Positions 45,442-54,323 of a stretch of 64,000 bases of DNA are shown piece by piece. Position 1 is the stretch's first letter; each line of letters starts with the position of its first letter. Below the pieces are notes generated by a model. The model was given only the letters and a program-made list of their open reading frames with translations. It had not been told where the DNA came from and did no database searches. The position numbers and the translations under genes are program-made. Source of the DNA: Streptococcus suis (GTDB lineage: Bacteria; Bacillota; Bacilli; Lactobacillales; Streptococcaceae); NCBI RefSeq assembly GCF_002964575.1, contig NZ_POQQ01000040.1, positions 158,748-222,747 of the forward strand, given 5' to 3'.

Positions 45442-45476
45442 AAAGGTCCTCAAACCTGTAGCTTGAGGACCTTTCT
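45442..45476. terminator. Bidirectional terminator between orfY and the DegV gene
   Basis: A perfect 12-bp inverted repeat AAAGGTCCTCAA/TTGAGGACCTTT (45442-45453 with 45463-45474), 9-base loop, serving both convergent genes. Confidence 0.93.
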
Positions 45477-45505
45477 TGTATCTAAGTCATTTTCAAAATG
45501 AACTC

Positions 45506-46360
45506 TTATTTTGAATTTATTTCATAGCCCATCAAAAGACCGCCTTCTTCTGCATAAAAAGAGCAAAGGCCTGATGTCGGTACCTCTTCGATGATTGCAC
45601 TAGCAAATTCAGCCTTGACCAAGTCTGAAAACTGTTGGAAGAATTTAGCATTGTTACGGTGGGCCATGACAATACGACCGCCCTTATAGCCAGCCTTCTT
45701 CATCTCATCAAAGGCAGCTGTGACAGATTTCTTATGACCACGCGCTTTCTGGAGCAATTCTAGCTTCCCTTCGCTACTTGCTTCCCCAACCATACGGATA
45801 TTGAGAAGGCCAACGACTGTTCCAAGCAATTTGCTGAGACGACCATTTTTCACCAAATTATCAACCTTGGCAAGGACAAAGAGCAATTTACTATTTTCTT
45901 GGTAGGCGGTGATGGCTTGTACAAGCTCATCAAACTCCAATCCAGTAGCAATCAGACGGTTGATTTCGTCAACAATGAGATCCATTTCTCCACCAGCTGA
46001 AAGGCTATCAATGAGATGGATATTGACTTCAGGATGTTCCTCGACAAACATATCACGCGCCACACGAGCAGCATTGAAACTACCTGACAAACCACCTGTC
46101 AAGGTTATAACAACAACATTTTCCGCTCCCTCAAATGCTGTCTGATAGGCCTGTGGACTTGGACAGGCAGAACTAGCAGCTTCAGAAGAGGCGTACATCA
46201 CCTCCATCATCTTATCAATGTCCAAGTCAGCCTGGTCAACAAAGGTGTCTGCACCAATCTGAATGGTCAAGGGCACACTGACAAATTCTGTATCAGGGGC
46301 AAGGTTATTTAACTGACGATAATCACAGCCTGAATCTGCAACGATTTTCCATTTTTTCAT
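45506..46360 (-). CDS. DegV-family fatty-acid-binding protein (S. suis orfZ position)
   Basis: 284 residues. The DegV pattern is clear: KIVADSGCDYRQL, ASSACPSPQAYQTAFE, VVITLTGGLSGSFNAARVA, HLIDSLSAGGEMDLIV. DegV/FakB proteins bind fatty acids; FakB types hand them to the kinase FakA for phosphorylation. Which fatty acid is bound cannot be read. The ribosome-binding site is weak. It is divergent from a TetR gene with which it probably shares an operator. Confidence 0.93.
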   Translation of the reverse strand: MKKWKIVADSGCDYRQLNNLAPDTEFVSVPLTIQIGADTFVDQADLDIDKMMEVMYASSEAASSACPSPQAYQTAFEGAENVVVITLTGGLSGSFNAARVARDMFVEEHPEVNIHLIDSLSAGGEMDLIVDEINRLIATGLEFDELVQAITAYQENSKLLFVLAKVDNLVKNGRLSKLLGTVVGLLNIRMVGEASSEGKLELLQKARGHKKSVTAAFDEMKKAGYKGGRIVMAHRNNAKFFQQFSDLVKAEFASAIIEEVPTSGLCSFYAEEGGLLMGYEINSK

Positions 46361-46391
46361 GTTCTACTCATTTCTAGTATTACTTTTTTAT

Positions 46392-46462
46392 TTGACAATA
46401 GCAGACTATTTCCTTACAATTATATCATTAAACTAGTCCTTCTGAAAGCATTTTCTTTCAGA
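46392..46462. promoter_or_regulatory. Divergent degV/tetR promoters with a palindromic operator
   Basis: Plus strand: TTGACA (46392-46397), 17-base spacer, TACAAT (46415-46420). Minus strand: extended -10 TGATATAAT (46427-46419). A perfect palindrome TCTGAAAG-N6-CTTTCAGA (46441-46462) falls at the degV -35 and in the tetR leader. Confidence 0.75.
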
Positions 46463-46486
46463 TGTAACAGTCAGGAAAGGAAAGCT

Positions 46487-46891
46487 ATGGCAGAACGTAA
46501 GATTTCACCAACTTCTTTAAAAAATCTCTATCAATCCAATAAAGAAACCAATCAACTGACCAAAGAATCCATCGAAATAGCTCTGCTATTTCTCCTAGAA
46601 AAAAAGGACATCAAACAGATTTCGGTATCCGAGTTGGTCAGAAAGGCTGGTGTGTCACGCAATGCCTTCTACCGCAATTACAAGTCCAAAGAAGAGATTT
46701 TGGAAACCTACTACGAGCGGACTTCTAGCAACCTTAAGAAGAAATGGCAAGACTTGCAGGACAAGGTTCAAAAGGATGGCGTCAAGCAGAGTTTTGCAGA
46801 GTTTGTCCAGGAGCAAAAACGCAAGGCAGAGCAAAGCAAAACCTTTTCCAATGTCAGTCAATGGATCAAAGACAAGACCAAACGAGATTAA
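46487..46891 (+). CDS. TetR-family regulator, short
   Basis: 134 residues. The N-terminal TetR HTH is complete (KESIEIALLFLLEKKDIKQI, SVSELVRKAGVSRNAFYRNY, KSKEEILETYYE), but the ligand-binding domain is only about 60 residues, against 110-130 usually, and rich in Lys and Gln. The frame ends in a clean hairpin terminator, so it looks like a natural short form rather than a recent break. GGAAAGGAAAG precedes the ATG. It likely controls the divergent degV gene. Confidence 0.87.
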   Translation: MAERKISPTSLKNLYQSNKETNQLTKESIEIALLFLLEKKDIKQISVSELVRKAGVSRNAFYRNYKSKEEILETYYERTSSNLKKKWQDLQDKVQKDGVKQSFAEFVQEQKRKAEQSKTFSNVSQWIKDKTKRD

Positions 46892-46905
46892 TGTCTCGTT
46901 TTTTT
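46881..46905 (+). terminator. Terminator overlapping the tetR stop codon
   Basis: AACGAGA/TCTCGTT with a 6-base loop followed by seven T; the TAA stop is inside the hairpin. Confidence 0.88.
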
Positions 46906-46921
46906 CTTACTCTCAAGCGCA

Positions 46922-46951
46922 AAAAAACTTGACCAATTAGCCAAGTTTTTT
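46922..46951. terminator. Second, symmetrical terminator hairpin
   Basis: A perfect 10-bp stem AAAAAACTTG/CAAGTTTTTT (46922-46931 with 46942-46951), 10-base loop. It can act in both directions, backing up the tetR terminator on the plus strand. Confidence 0.8.
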
Positions 46952-47020
46952 AAGGAGATGTTGAAAATATTTAGGATTGACTATAGTATATCGTAACCGC
47001 CAACCGTTTCCATCGGTCTT

Positions 47021-47113
47021 ATCGTCATTTAGTTTTTCTTTTATTACGTCGTTAACTCGCTTTGCCGTACTTCAGTACAGCCTACAGCTCGTTGCCTAGT
47101 ACTAAAAGACTAT
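47021..47113. repeat. MITE-like repeat, copy 2 (downstream of proC)
   Basis: 93 bases, same orientation as 7851-7954. It differs from it by one substitution in the shared part and lacks 11 bases (GTAAACTAAAA) near the right end, so the right inverted repeat is shortened to CTAAAAGACTAT. Confidence 0.85.
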
Positions 47114-47157
47114 AAGACTGAAAAATACGTTGCAACCAAAAATTTTCTATATCAAAT

Positions 47158-47943
47158 CTATTTTTTACCTAATTTCCTCGTCTTTTTGAGGGCGGCGGCG
47201 ACTGCCTTGATAATGGCGTAACGGAAGCCTTCTTTTTCAAGAGCTACCACGCCTGCGATGGTCGAGCCTCCTGGCGAGGTCACTTCCTGTCGGAGCTGGG
47301 CCGGATGCCTGTCACTGTCCAAGACCATTTGAGCAGTTCCAGCTAGGGTTTGGGCCGCCAATAGCTTAGCATCCTGAGCCGTCAACCCGTTTTGCACACC
47401 GGCATCGGTCAAAGCCTCAATCATCTGATAGACGAAGGCTGGTCCGCAGCCTGCGATAGCCGTTGCTGCGTCGATCAGACTCTCTGGCACTTGCTGGACC
47501 TTGCCTGATTTTTCTAGGATTTGTTCCAATAGCGGAGCGAGATTTTGATTGACCAAGCTATAGGTTGTCATGCCTTGGCCGATAGCGACAGGTGTATTGG
47601 GCATGATCCGAATGAGGTTGTCTGCCGACACAAATTCTGCCAGGCTGTCAAGGGTCACACCCGCTGCCATAGAAATCCAGATAGCTGAGGAATTCTGGCT
47701 AATCTGGTCCTGTAAGCCTGACAAGACTGACTGAATCAGGTGAGGCTTGACCCCAAGGAAAATCACCTCGGCCTGCTCTGCTATTTCCCCATTAGAAAAA
47801 AGCAGACCGCCCAACTGGTCTTGTAGGGCCTGAGCTTTTGCTGGGTTGTGGTTGCTGAGGAGGAGCTGAGCATCTACCTGCTGGCTGACCGCTTGGGCCA
47901 GGGCCGCTCCCATGTTGCCCAGTCCGATAAATCCAATCTTCAT
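47158..47943 (-). CDS. proC: Pyrroline-5-carboxylate reductase
   Basis: 261 residues. Rossmann motif MKIGFIGLGNMGAALAQAV, IRIMPNTPVAIGQGMT, and the C-terminal domain with AGCGPAFVYQMIEALTDAGV and REEVTSPGGSTIAGV-like RQEVTSPGGSTIAG are present. It reduces pyrroline-5-carboxylate to proline with NAD(P)H, the last step of proline synthesis. It ends the proB-proA-proC cluster; GAGGTC precedes the ATG nine bases from the proA stop. Confidence 0.97.
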   Translation of the reverse strand: MKIGFIGLGNMGAALAQAVSQQVDAQLLLSNHNPAKAQALQDQLGGLLFSNGEIAEQAEVIFLGVKPHLIQSVLSGLQDQISQNSSAIWISMAAGVTLDSLAEFVSADNLIRIMPNTPVAIGQGMTTYSLVNQNLAPLLEQILEKSGKVQQVPESLIDAATAIAGCGPAFVYQMIEALTDAGVQNGLTAQDAKLLAAQTLAGTAQMVLDSDRHPAQLRQEVTSPGGSTIAGVVALEKEGFRYAIIKAVAAALKKTRKLGKK

Positions 47944-47952
47944 CTTGACCTC

Positions 47953-49191
47953 CTAACGAATATGGCCGTCGCCTGTGATGATGTACTTGTAGGTGGTCAT
48001 CTCACGCAGGCCCATTGGACCACGGGCGTGCATCTTCTGAGTGGAAATGCCCAACTCGCAGCCCAGACCAAACTCTCCACCGTCAGTAAAACGAGTCGAG
48101 GCATTGACATAGACTGCTGCTGAATCGACATGGAGTGTGAAACGATCTGCCGTCTGGCTGTTTTCCGTCACAATGGCCTCGCTATGTCCAGTCGAGTGTT
48201 GAGCGATGTGACTGATAGCTTCTTCCACACTTGAAACGACTTTAACTGCCATGATGTAGTCCAGAAATTCTGTATCAAAATCTTGGTCGCCTGCTGGTGT
48301 AGATTGGTTGAAAAGAGCCTGAGCCTTCTGGTCAGTCCGCAATTCTACCTGACCAGAAAGAGCTTCCTCAAGACGAGGTAGGAATTGGCTGGCAATTTCT
48401 TCATGGACCAACAAGACTTCCGCCGCATTGCAGACAGATGGACGACTGGTCTTGGCATTGACCACAATCTGAAGAGCCTTATCCAAATCCGCATCCTTGT
48501 CCACATAGACATGGCAGATACCTGTGCCTGTTTCAATAACAGGAACTGTTGCATTTTCCACAACAGCTTGAATCAGCCCTGCGCCACCACGAGGCACCAA
48601 GAGGTCAATCTTGCCTTTGGCAGTCATCAATTCCGTCGCAGAGGTACGGCTGGTATCTTGGACTAGCTCGATGACCTTTGGAGAAAGACCAGCCTGCTCC
48701 AAACCAGCTTTGAGGGCTGTGACAATAGCTTGAGCTGAATGAAAGGCTTCCTTGCCTCCACGCAAGATGACTGCATTACCACTCTTGATGGCCAAGGCAG
48801 CGGCATCTGAAGTCACATTTGGACGACTTTCGTAAATCATGCCCACCAAGCCAAAAGGAATAGATTTCTTGCGAATCTGTAAGCCGTCAGCCCGAGTGGA
48901 TTCTTCCAAGACGAGTCCGACAGGATCTGGCAAGCCAATCAATGCCCGAATGCCATCCGCCATGGCTTCAATCCGCTCAGCTGTCAGAAGCAAACGGTCC
49001 TGCATGACCTGGCTAATCTTACCTTGGGCATTTTCCATATCAATGGCATTGCCTGCTAAAATTGCCTCAGTCTGAGCAACCAACTGGTCTGCCATAGCTG
49101 CCAAGGCCTGGTTTTTCTGTTCGGTTGTTGCAAGGTTGATAGAAGCCTTGTGGGCCAATAAACTATCTAATAATGCTTGTGTTGTTGTCAT
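47953..49191 (-). CDS. proA: Gamma-glutamyl phosphate reductase
   Basis: 412 residues. Aldehyde-dehydrogenase fold with [36 protein letters not shown] and the catalytic cysteine region [14 protein letters not shown]; the end [20 protein letters not shown] is typical of ProA. It reduces gamma-glutamyl phosphate to glutamate semialdehyde, which cyclises spontaneously. AGGAG lies eight bases before the ATG. The short gap to proB is filled by a MITE-like repeat. Confidence 0.97.
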   Translation of the reverse strand: MTTTQALLDSLLAHKASINLATTEQKNQALAAMADQLVAQTEAILAGNAIDMENAQGKISQVMQDRLLLTAERIEAMADGIRALIGLPDPVGLVLEESTRADGLQIRKKSIPFGLVGMIYESRPNVTSDAAALAIKSGNAVILRGGKEAFHSAQAIVTALKAGLEQAGLSPKVIELVQDTSRTSATELMTAKGKIDLLVPRGGAGLIQAVVENATVPVIETGTGICHVYVDKDADLDKALQIVVNAKTSRPSVCNAAEVLLVHEEIASQFLPRLEEALSGQVELRTDQKAQALFNQSTPAGDQDFDTEFLDYIMAVKVVSSVEEAISHIAQHSTGHSEAIVTENSQTADRFTLHVDSAAVYVNASTRFTDGGEFGLGCELGISTQKMHARGPMGLREMTTYKYIITGDGHIR

Positions 49192-49204
49192 AAATTTCTC
49201 CTAT

Positions 49205-49260
49205 ATAGTCTCTCAGTTTGCTCGTTCGTTACAATAATAAAAGAAAAACTGAATGACTAT
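49205..49260. repeat. MITE-like repeat, short copy between proB and proA
   Basis: 56 bases with 15-base terminal inverted repeats (ATAGTCTCTCAGTTT and AAACTGAATGACTAT, 13 of 15 complementary). Read on the minus strand its first half follows the long copies (CATT-AGTTTTTCTTTTATTA), then most of the interior is missing. The outer end carries the TAG stop codon of proB. Confidence 0.78.
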
Positions 49261-50333
49261 AAGCTCACCCAATCGTTGCGGTGAATGAGCACACCCTCTG
49301 CTCTGCCATGTGCCAACTGGTCCTGCAAATCTTTGGAGGAAAGTTTAACCCGCCCTTTACCAATCAAACGGTGGTCTGCCTGGCTATAAACTTCCACAAC
49401 CTGCCCCACTTCAAAGTCGCCTTCGAGGGCTTTGACACCCGCAGCTAACAAACTGCGGCCTTGATGCAACATGGCATCTACAGCTCCTGCATCCACTTCA
49501 ACGGCTGCGTCTGTCCGAGCGTAGAAAGCCATCCACTGCTTGCGTTGGTTCATGGCATGGTCATCTGCTAAAAAGAGGGTGCCGCGGTTGGCTTGGGTAA
49601 CTGCCTGTAAAAGAGCAGTGTCCTCTTTTGAAGAGCAGATAAAGACTGGCACGCCTGACTTGGTCGCAATCTGTGCCGCTTGCAATTTGGTGGTCATGCC
49701 TCCAGTCCCGTTGGACGAACCAGCTCCTGCTGCCATGGCAAACAAATCTTCCGTAATTTCCTTGATTTCAGGCAAATGCTGGGCAGTCGGATCGCTGTTG
49801 GGATTGGCCGTATAAAGTCCATCCACATCCGTCAAAAGCACCAAAAGGTCTGCTTTCAAGAGCGAAGCCACCTGGGCAGATAAAGTGTCGTTATCCCCTA
49901 CCTTAATCTCCTCAATGGCAATAGTATCATTTTCATTGATAATGGGAATAGCCCGTTGCTTGAGCAAGACCTGCAAGGCCTGAGAGGCATTCTGATAACG
50001 TCTGGCATCCGCAAAATCATCCTGGGTCAGCAAAATCTGAGCCGACACAATGCCATCTTTCATCAGATTTTGCGTGTATTCCTCAATCAACAAGCCTTGA
50101 CCCACTGCTGCCGAAGCCTGCTTCTCCGCAATCTTGGTCGGTCGCTTATCAAATCCCAACCTCCGAAAACCAGCAGCAATGGACCCCGAGGTCACCAGCA
50201 CAATCTGGTAGCCCTTCTGATGCAACTGAGCTAGCTGATTGGTAATCCGAGCAATCTTAATTCGATCCAAACTCCCATTTTCTTGGGTCAGGGAGCTGGT
50301 GCCCACCTTAAATACGATTGTTTTTTCTGTCAT
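49257..50333 (-). CDS. proB: Glutamate 5-kinase
   Basis: 358 residues. Amino-acid-kinase domain ([63 protein letters not shown]) followed by a C-terminal PUA domain (about 270-358). It phosphorylates glutamate, the first, usually proline-inhibited step. The last residues WVSL and the stop are at the edge of the MITE-like repeat. A promoter with extended -10 is 33 bases upstream of the ATG; GAAGAGA is a weak ribosome-binding site. Confidence 0.97.
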   Translation of the reverse strand: MTEKTIVFKVGTSSLTQENGSLDRIKIARITNQLAQLHQKGYQIVLVTSGSIAAGFRRLGFDKRPTKIAEKQASAAVGQGLLIEEYTQNLMKDGIVSAQILLTQDDFADARRYQNASQALQVLLKQRAIPIINENDTIAIEEIKVGDNDTLSAQVASLLKADLLVLLTDVDGLYTANPNSDPTAQHLPEIKEITEDLFAMAAGAGSSNGTGGMTTKLQAAQIATKSGVPVFICSSKEDTALLQAVTQANRGTLFLADDHAMNQRKQWMAFYARTDAAVEVDAGAVDAMLHQGRSLLAAGVKALEGDFEVGQVVEVYSQADHRLIGKGRVKLSSKDLQDQLAHGRAEGVLIHRNDWVSL

Positions 50334-50365
50334 AATCTCTTCTCACAAAAACTAATATTTGGAAA

Positions 50366-50374
50366 ATTATACCA
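50366..50374 (-). promoter_or_regulatory. proBAC promoter (extended -10)
   Basis: TGGTATAAT on the minus strand, 33 bases before proB; the -35 is poor at 17 bases, with a TTGATT four bases too far. No T-box or attenuator fits in the short leader. Confidence 0.65.
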
Positions 50375-50465
50375 TATTTTAGGTATAAAGAAAATCAATG
50401 TTATTCAGCAGAGAATGAGGGAAAATTCCTAGTAATCAGTGACACTACAAGTATACTCGAAACAA

Positions 50466-50491
50466 AAAAGGAGAGCTTGCCGCCTCCCTTT
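50466..50491 (-). terminator. Terminator after the DinG-like gene
   Basis: Minus strand AAAGGGAG and CTCTCCTTT pair around an 8-base loop and run into TTTTTTG. It directly follows the stop codon at 50495. Confidence 0.82.
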
Positions 50492-50494
50492 AAT

Positions 50495-52954
50495 CTATTC
50501 AAAAAATTCCTGTGCGATTGCTACCATATCCCTTTCGCTAGGCTGTAACACTTGATAATCTTTCTCAAAGAAGGAGAGGACTTGCTGTCCATAGCGTTTG
50601 GTATGGATGCGAGAATCTAATACCAAAACTAGAGAATCTTGGTTGTCGTGCCGATTGGTTCGACCAATGGCTTGACGCAACTTAATCATCATCATAGGCA
50701 GGCTGTAATCGTAAAATGGATTCTTCCCTTCCTTACGTAGATGGTGATTGATTTTCTGGACAAAACGGTCCTTGGGATTGTCGAATGGCAGTCTTGTAAT
50801 GACCTGAATCAACTGGTCCTGGCTGGCAAAGTCAACTCCCTCCCAGAATACTCCTGTTCCTAGTAACATTTGGCTTTCCCCGCGTTCAAATTTGCGTTTG
50901 AGAGTCATTTCCTGGCCATGCTTATGTTGGGCTAGGTGAGGAACATCATTTTCTTCTAGTATATCCGATACCTGCAAGAGCAGAGAAATCGAGGTAAACA
51001 AGACCAAAATCGGTCTGCCCAGCTCTGCTATTTTCCCTAAAGAATGAGCTAAATAGGCTGCATGTTCTTCTTTTGAACAAGAGAGAATGTCAGGGAGATT
51101 GGTCGGAAAAAGTAGTTGCTGGTTGGTCACTGCTTGTGTAGGGAGCAAGTCCATGGTGACCCGCTCAAAGCCCAGCAAATCAGCAAGACTGACCTTCTTG
51201 CTGATTGTCAAGGTAGCGCTGATACAGAAAATCTTGGTGTCTGGTAGGTAGTTGGCCACATTCAAGAGGCTGTCTTTAGAGCCCCGCAAATAAGCAATCC
51301 GCTTGTCCTCAAAATACTTTTCCTCCAGCCAAAAACTGTCATAATAGTCTAGGAGTTGGTCCAGGTCCTGCAGGTCAATGTCCTGTAATTCAGCCAAATT
51401 CTGCTTGAGCTGACCTAGGTCTTCTTTTGCTATTTCCCTTTGACCATACTGGCGAAAACGATTCAAGAGGTGGTTGAGCTCAAATTGACAGGACTCATAG
51501 AGACGTTGGTCTAGAACCCTATCCGCCCTATCTTTTTTACTCTGCAATATTTGTAATAGAGCTGTAAGTTCCTGAGAATCTGTCGCCAGATTTTCGGCAG
51601 CCAAGAGGAATTTCTGAGCCTCATCAATGACCACCAAACGATTGTCCATCAGGGGATCTTGGTCCTTGAGATGACTGAGGAAATAGGCATGATTGGTAAT
51701 GAGCACCCTGCTGGATAGGGCTTGCTGATGCAAACCTTGCCAAAAATCCCAACCCCAGAAAAGACTGGTAGGCTCCAAGTTTCCATCATGGGCAATCTCA
51801 TCAAAGTAGGCTTGGTAGCGTTGTTTCTGCTTGAGCTCGTCCAAATCACCTGTTATCGTTTCTGTCAGCCAGACAAGGACCTGCATCTTAAATTGATTGA
51901 CCAAGCGATTGTCATCTTGTCGCTGCAAGGTTTTCCAAAAACTATCCAATTTGATAAAATGCTTGGGCGACTTGAGAGAAGCCATGGAAATATGGAAAAT
52001 CTCTCTCAGCTTACTCCCCTCTTTTTCCATAATCTGCTCTTGAAGGAGCTTGGTCGGCACCGTCACCAAGAGGGGCTGGTCCGACTTGGCAAGCAAGGGC
52101 AGCAGGTAGCCGTAGGTCTTGCCCAAGCCGGCCTGAGCCTGAATAAAGTGTACTTGTTCTCCATCAGCCAATCGTTTTTCAACCACTTGAGCAAAGGCCG
52201 TTTGTTTTTTGCGTTCGTGTAGACCCATGAGGGCAATATTGGTCGCAAAATCTTCTGACAGATGATAGGCTGGCTGGGCTTTGACTGGCTTTCTCAAAAC
52301 CAAGCCGTGAACACTTTCTAAACTGGTCGAAATCGCTTCGGACAGGTAAGGCACCAGTTCATCAATGACCAGACGGGATTCAAAGAGCAGATTATCCGCT
52401 AAATCAAGAATTTTTTCAACAACAGTTCGAGGCAAACTCTTGATTTTCTCTTGAATTTTGATAAGAAGTCGAGCCGTTGCCAGAGCATCTGAAATAGCCG
52501 TGTGTGCCTGGTCCAGACCCAAGTCCAAATGCTCTGCTAGATTGCCCAGACTGTATTTATCAAATGTCGGGAAAAATAATTGTGCCAATTCCACCGTATC
52601 CACGCGCGGTGTCAGCAGTTCATAACCTTCAAAGAAAAGAGCTTCTGCCAAGAGATTGGCATCAAATTTGACATTATGGGCTACAAAAATAGCATCTCCA
52701 ATCATGTCGTAAATGGTACTTGCTACCTGACCAAAATCCGGAGCCTGTTCCAACTGCTGGTCTGTGATGCCCGTCAGATTTTTAATATGGTCATCAAGTA
52801 GCTCGTAGGGATTGATGTCCGTCGCATAGCTGTCAATGATTTCTCCGTTTTCAACCAGAACAACCCCGATTTGAATGATTTTTGCATCGGCTCCTGTACC
52901 AGTTGCTTCCAAATCCACAACGGCATACCGATTGCTTGTTCTTGTATCTTTCAT
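50495..52954 (-). CDS. dinG: DnaQ-exonuclease/DinG-type helicase fusion
   Basis: 819 residues. An N-terminal DEDDh 3'-5' exonuclease (YAVVDLEATGTGADAKIIQI, VAHNVKFDANLLAEAL, HTAISDALATARLL) is fused to a DinG/XPD-like superfamily 2 helicase (Walker A QAQAGLGKTYGYLLPLL, DEAH-like VVIDEAQKF, C-terminal motif VI region RQAIGRTNRHDNQDS). This is the usual Firmicutes form; the four iron-sulfur cysteines of E. coli DinG are not seen. A role in DNA repair is inferred. The start MKDTRTS at 52954 is chosen because the nearer upstream ATG (52963) overlaps the -10 box. Confidence 0.93.
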   Translation of the reverse strand: MKDTRTSNRYAVVDLEATGTGADAKIIQIGVVLVENGEIIDSYATDINPYELLDDHIKNLTGITDQQLEQAPDFGQVASTIYDMIGDAIFVAHNVKFDANLLAEALFFEGYELLTPRVDTVELAQLFFPTFDKYSLGNLAEHLDLGLDQAHTAISDALATARLLIKIQEKIKSLPRTVVEKILDLADNLLFESRLVIDELVPYLSEAISTSLESVHGLVLRKPVKAQPAYHLSEDFATNIALMGLHERKKQTAFAQVVEKRLADGEQVHFIQAQAGLGKTYGYLLPLLAKSDQPLLVTVPTKLLQEQIMEKEGSKLREIFHISMASLKSPKHFIKLDSFWKTLQRQDDNRLVNQFKMQVLVWLTETITGDLDELKQKQRYQAYFDEIAHDGNLEPTSLFWGWDFWQGLHQQALSSRVLITNHAYFLSHLKDQDPLMDNRLVVIDEAQKFLLAAENLATDSQELTALLQILQSKKDRADRVLDQRLYESCQFELNHLLNRFRQYGQREIAKEDLGQLKQNLAELQDIDLQDLDQLLDYYDSFWLEEKYFEDKRIAYLRGSKDSLLNVANYLPDTKIFCISATLTISKKVSLADLLGFERVTMDLLPTQAVTNQQLLFPTNLPDILSCSKEEHAAYLAHSLGKIAELGRPILVLFTSISLLLQVSDILEENDVPHLAQHKHGQEMTLKRKFERGESQMLLGTGVFWEGVDFASQDQLIQVITRLPFDNPKDRFVQKINHHLRKEGKNPFYDYSLPMMMIKLRQAIGRTNRHDNQDSLVLVLDSRIHTKRYGQQVLSFFEKDYQVLQPSERDMVAIAQEFFE

Positions 52955-52961
52955 ACTGTTC

Positions 52962-52990
52962 ATTATAGCACATTCGCTCTCACTGAAAAA
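52962..52990 (-). promoter_or_regulatory. dinG promoter, predicted leaderless
   Basis: Minus strand: TATAAT (52967-52962) preceded by TGC, with only a weak -35 (TTTTTC) at 17 bases. The start codon lies eight bases after the -10 and no Shine-Dalgarno sequence fits between. Confidence 0.68.
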
Positions 52991-53071
52991 GCCTCAAACA
53001 AAATCCATGAATTCACTGGATTTTTTTGTTAGACTACTAATATAAAAACTGTTTCTGTGAGGAGAAATACC

Positions 53072-53707
53072 ATGTTTATCCACAAATCTGTCAACCCTGT
53101 TGCCTTTCAAAATACCTACTACATTGAAAACGATAGCCACCTGCTTGTCGTTGACCCAGGAAGTGACTGGACCAAAATCCAAGCTATGATTGAAAAAATT
53201 GGCAAACCCATTTCAGCGATTCTCTTGACCCACACCCATTACGACCATATTATGAGTTTGGACATCCTGCGTGAAAGCTACAATTTCCCGCCTGTCTATG
53301 TGGCTGAAAGCGAGGCCAGCTGGCTCTACACGCCAGAGATGAATCTATCAGGTCTACCTCGTCACGATGATATGGACAATGTGGTCTGCCGACCTGCAGA
53401 AAATACCTTCCAATACCAAGAAGACTACCAGTTTGACGGTTTTCATTTCAAGGTTGTTCCAACACCTGGTCACTCTATTGGTGGGGTATCCTTTATCTTC
53501 CCAGAAGCTGAAGCGGTCATTACAGGTGATGCTCTTTTCCGTGAAACGATTGGGCGTACAGACCTGCCAACCAGCAACTTTGACGACTTGATTGCGGGTA
53601 TCAGGGAACACATTTTTACCCTACCAAACCACTACACTGTCCATCCCGGTCACGGTCAAAATACCAGCGTTGGACATGAGAAAAATGTCAATCCATTTTT
53701 TAGATGA
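53072..53707 (+). CDS. MBL-fold metallo-hydrolase (glyoxalase II-like)
   Basis: 211 residues. Metal-binding motifs: LLTHTHYDHIMSLDIL (HxHxDH), the histidine of PTPGHSIGGVSFIFPE, the bridging aspartate in ITGDALF and the last histidine in HPGHGQNTSVGHE. The substrate cannot be told; small streptococcal members are annotated as hydroxyacylglutathione-hydrolase-like. The ATG at 53072 has GAGGAG before it; an in-frame codon at 53057 lies in that site. Confidence 0.92.
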   Translation: MFIHKSVNPVAFQNTYYIENDSHLLVVDPGSDWTKIQAMIEKIGKPISAILLTHTHYDHIMSLDILRESYNFPPVYVAESEASWLYTPEMNLSGLPRHDDMDNVVCRPAENTFQYQEDYQFDGFHFKVVPTPGHSIGGVSFIFPEAEAVITGDALFRETIGRTDLPTSNFDDLIAGIREHIFTLPNHYTVHPGHGQNTSVGHEKNVNPFFR

Positions 53708-53711
53708 CAAG

Positions 53712-53750
53712 AAAACCTGCCTAGTTCATAAAATCTAGACAGGTTTTTTA
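53712..53750. terminator. Bidirectional terminator between the hydrolase and the GNAT gene
   Basis: AAAACCTGCCTAG pairs with CTAGACAGGTTTT (53712-53724, 53735-53747; one mismatch), 10-base loop, T-run; it ends both convergent genes. Confidence 0.9.
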
Positions 53751-53754
53751 TCTA

Positions 53755-54255
53755 TCATCCAAAAGCGTACTCGGCTATGACAATCGTTTTACCAACCAAC
53801 TCTTTGACCTCGCCAGTTGGACAAAATCCAACTTTGGACCAAAAATGACTAGACTGGGTATTGCTTTCTACATAGCCAAGACGCACCTTCTTGAAGCGAG
53901 TTGCTAACTGGGGCAGAAGCTCTGCTATAATCTTTGAACCAAGACCTTGTCCAGAAAAATGAGCATCTACCATAAACAGTCCGATATAGCAAGTATCTTC
54001 TGTCGGATAGCCGTCAATTAGGTCTAAGATGGCAACTAATCGCTCTTTGTCCCAAAATCCTAGAAAATACTTATCTGATAGCTCCTTACCTGGTGGACAA
54101 TCGACCAGGTCATTGGCCAAACTTTCCAGACTAGGCAGGGGTGGAAAATGCTCAAAATAGAGGGGGTTAGTCTGGTAGAGGGCTAAAACCTGCTCTAAGT
54201 CGGCTTCAGTTAGCTTTCGAACTTGAAAGCGGGTGGATAAATTGGAAATTATCAT
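53755..54255 (-). CDS. GNAT-family N-acetyltransferase
   Basis: 166 residues. The acetyl-CoA-binding motif A lies in CYIGLFMVDAHFSGQGLGSK and the end HFWSKVGFCPTGEVKELVGK has the GNAT beta-bulge pattern. Substrate unknown. Three in-frame ATG codons occur; MIISNLS at 54255 is preferred because AGGA lies eight bases upstream, the others lack a good site. It is a single gene between a convergent hydrolase and the M13 peptidase. Confidence 0.85.
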   Translation of the reverse strand: MIISNLSTRFQVRKLTEADLEQVLALYQTNPLYFEHFPPLPSLESLANDLVDCPPGKELSDKYFLGFWDKERLVAILDLIDGYPTEDTCYIGLFMVDAHFSGQGLGSKIIAELLPQLATRFKKVRLGYVESNTQSSHFWSKVGFCPTGEVKELVGKTIVIAEYAFG

Positions 54256-54323
54256 AAAATCATCCTGCATTCTCAACATTCATCTTGGAATAGGTAAGTC
54301 CATCATAGATTGTTACCTTTCCT

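Noticed and set aside
51722..52222. 166-codon frame antisense to the DinG-like gene
   Set aside because: Lies fully inside the conserved helicase region and has no supporting signals.
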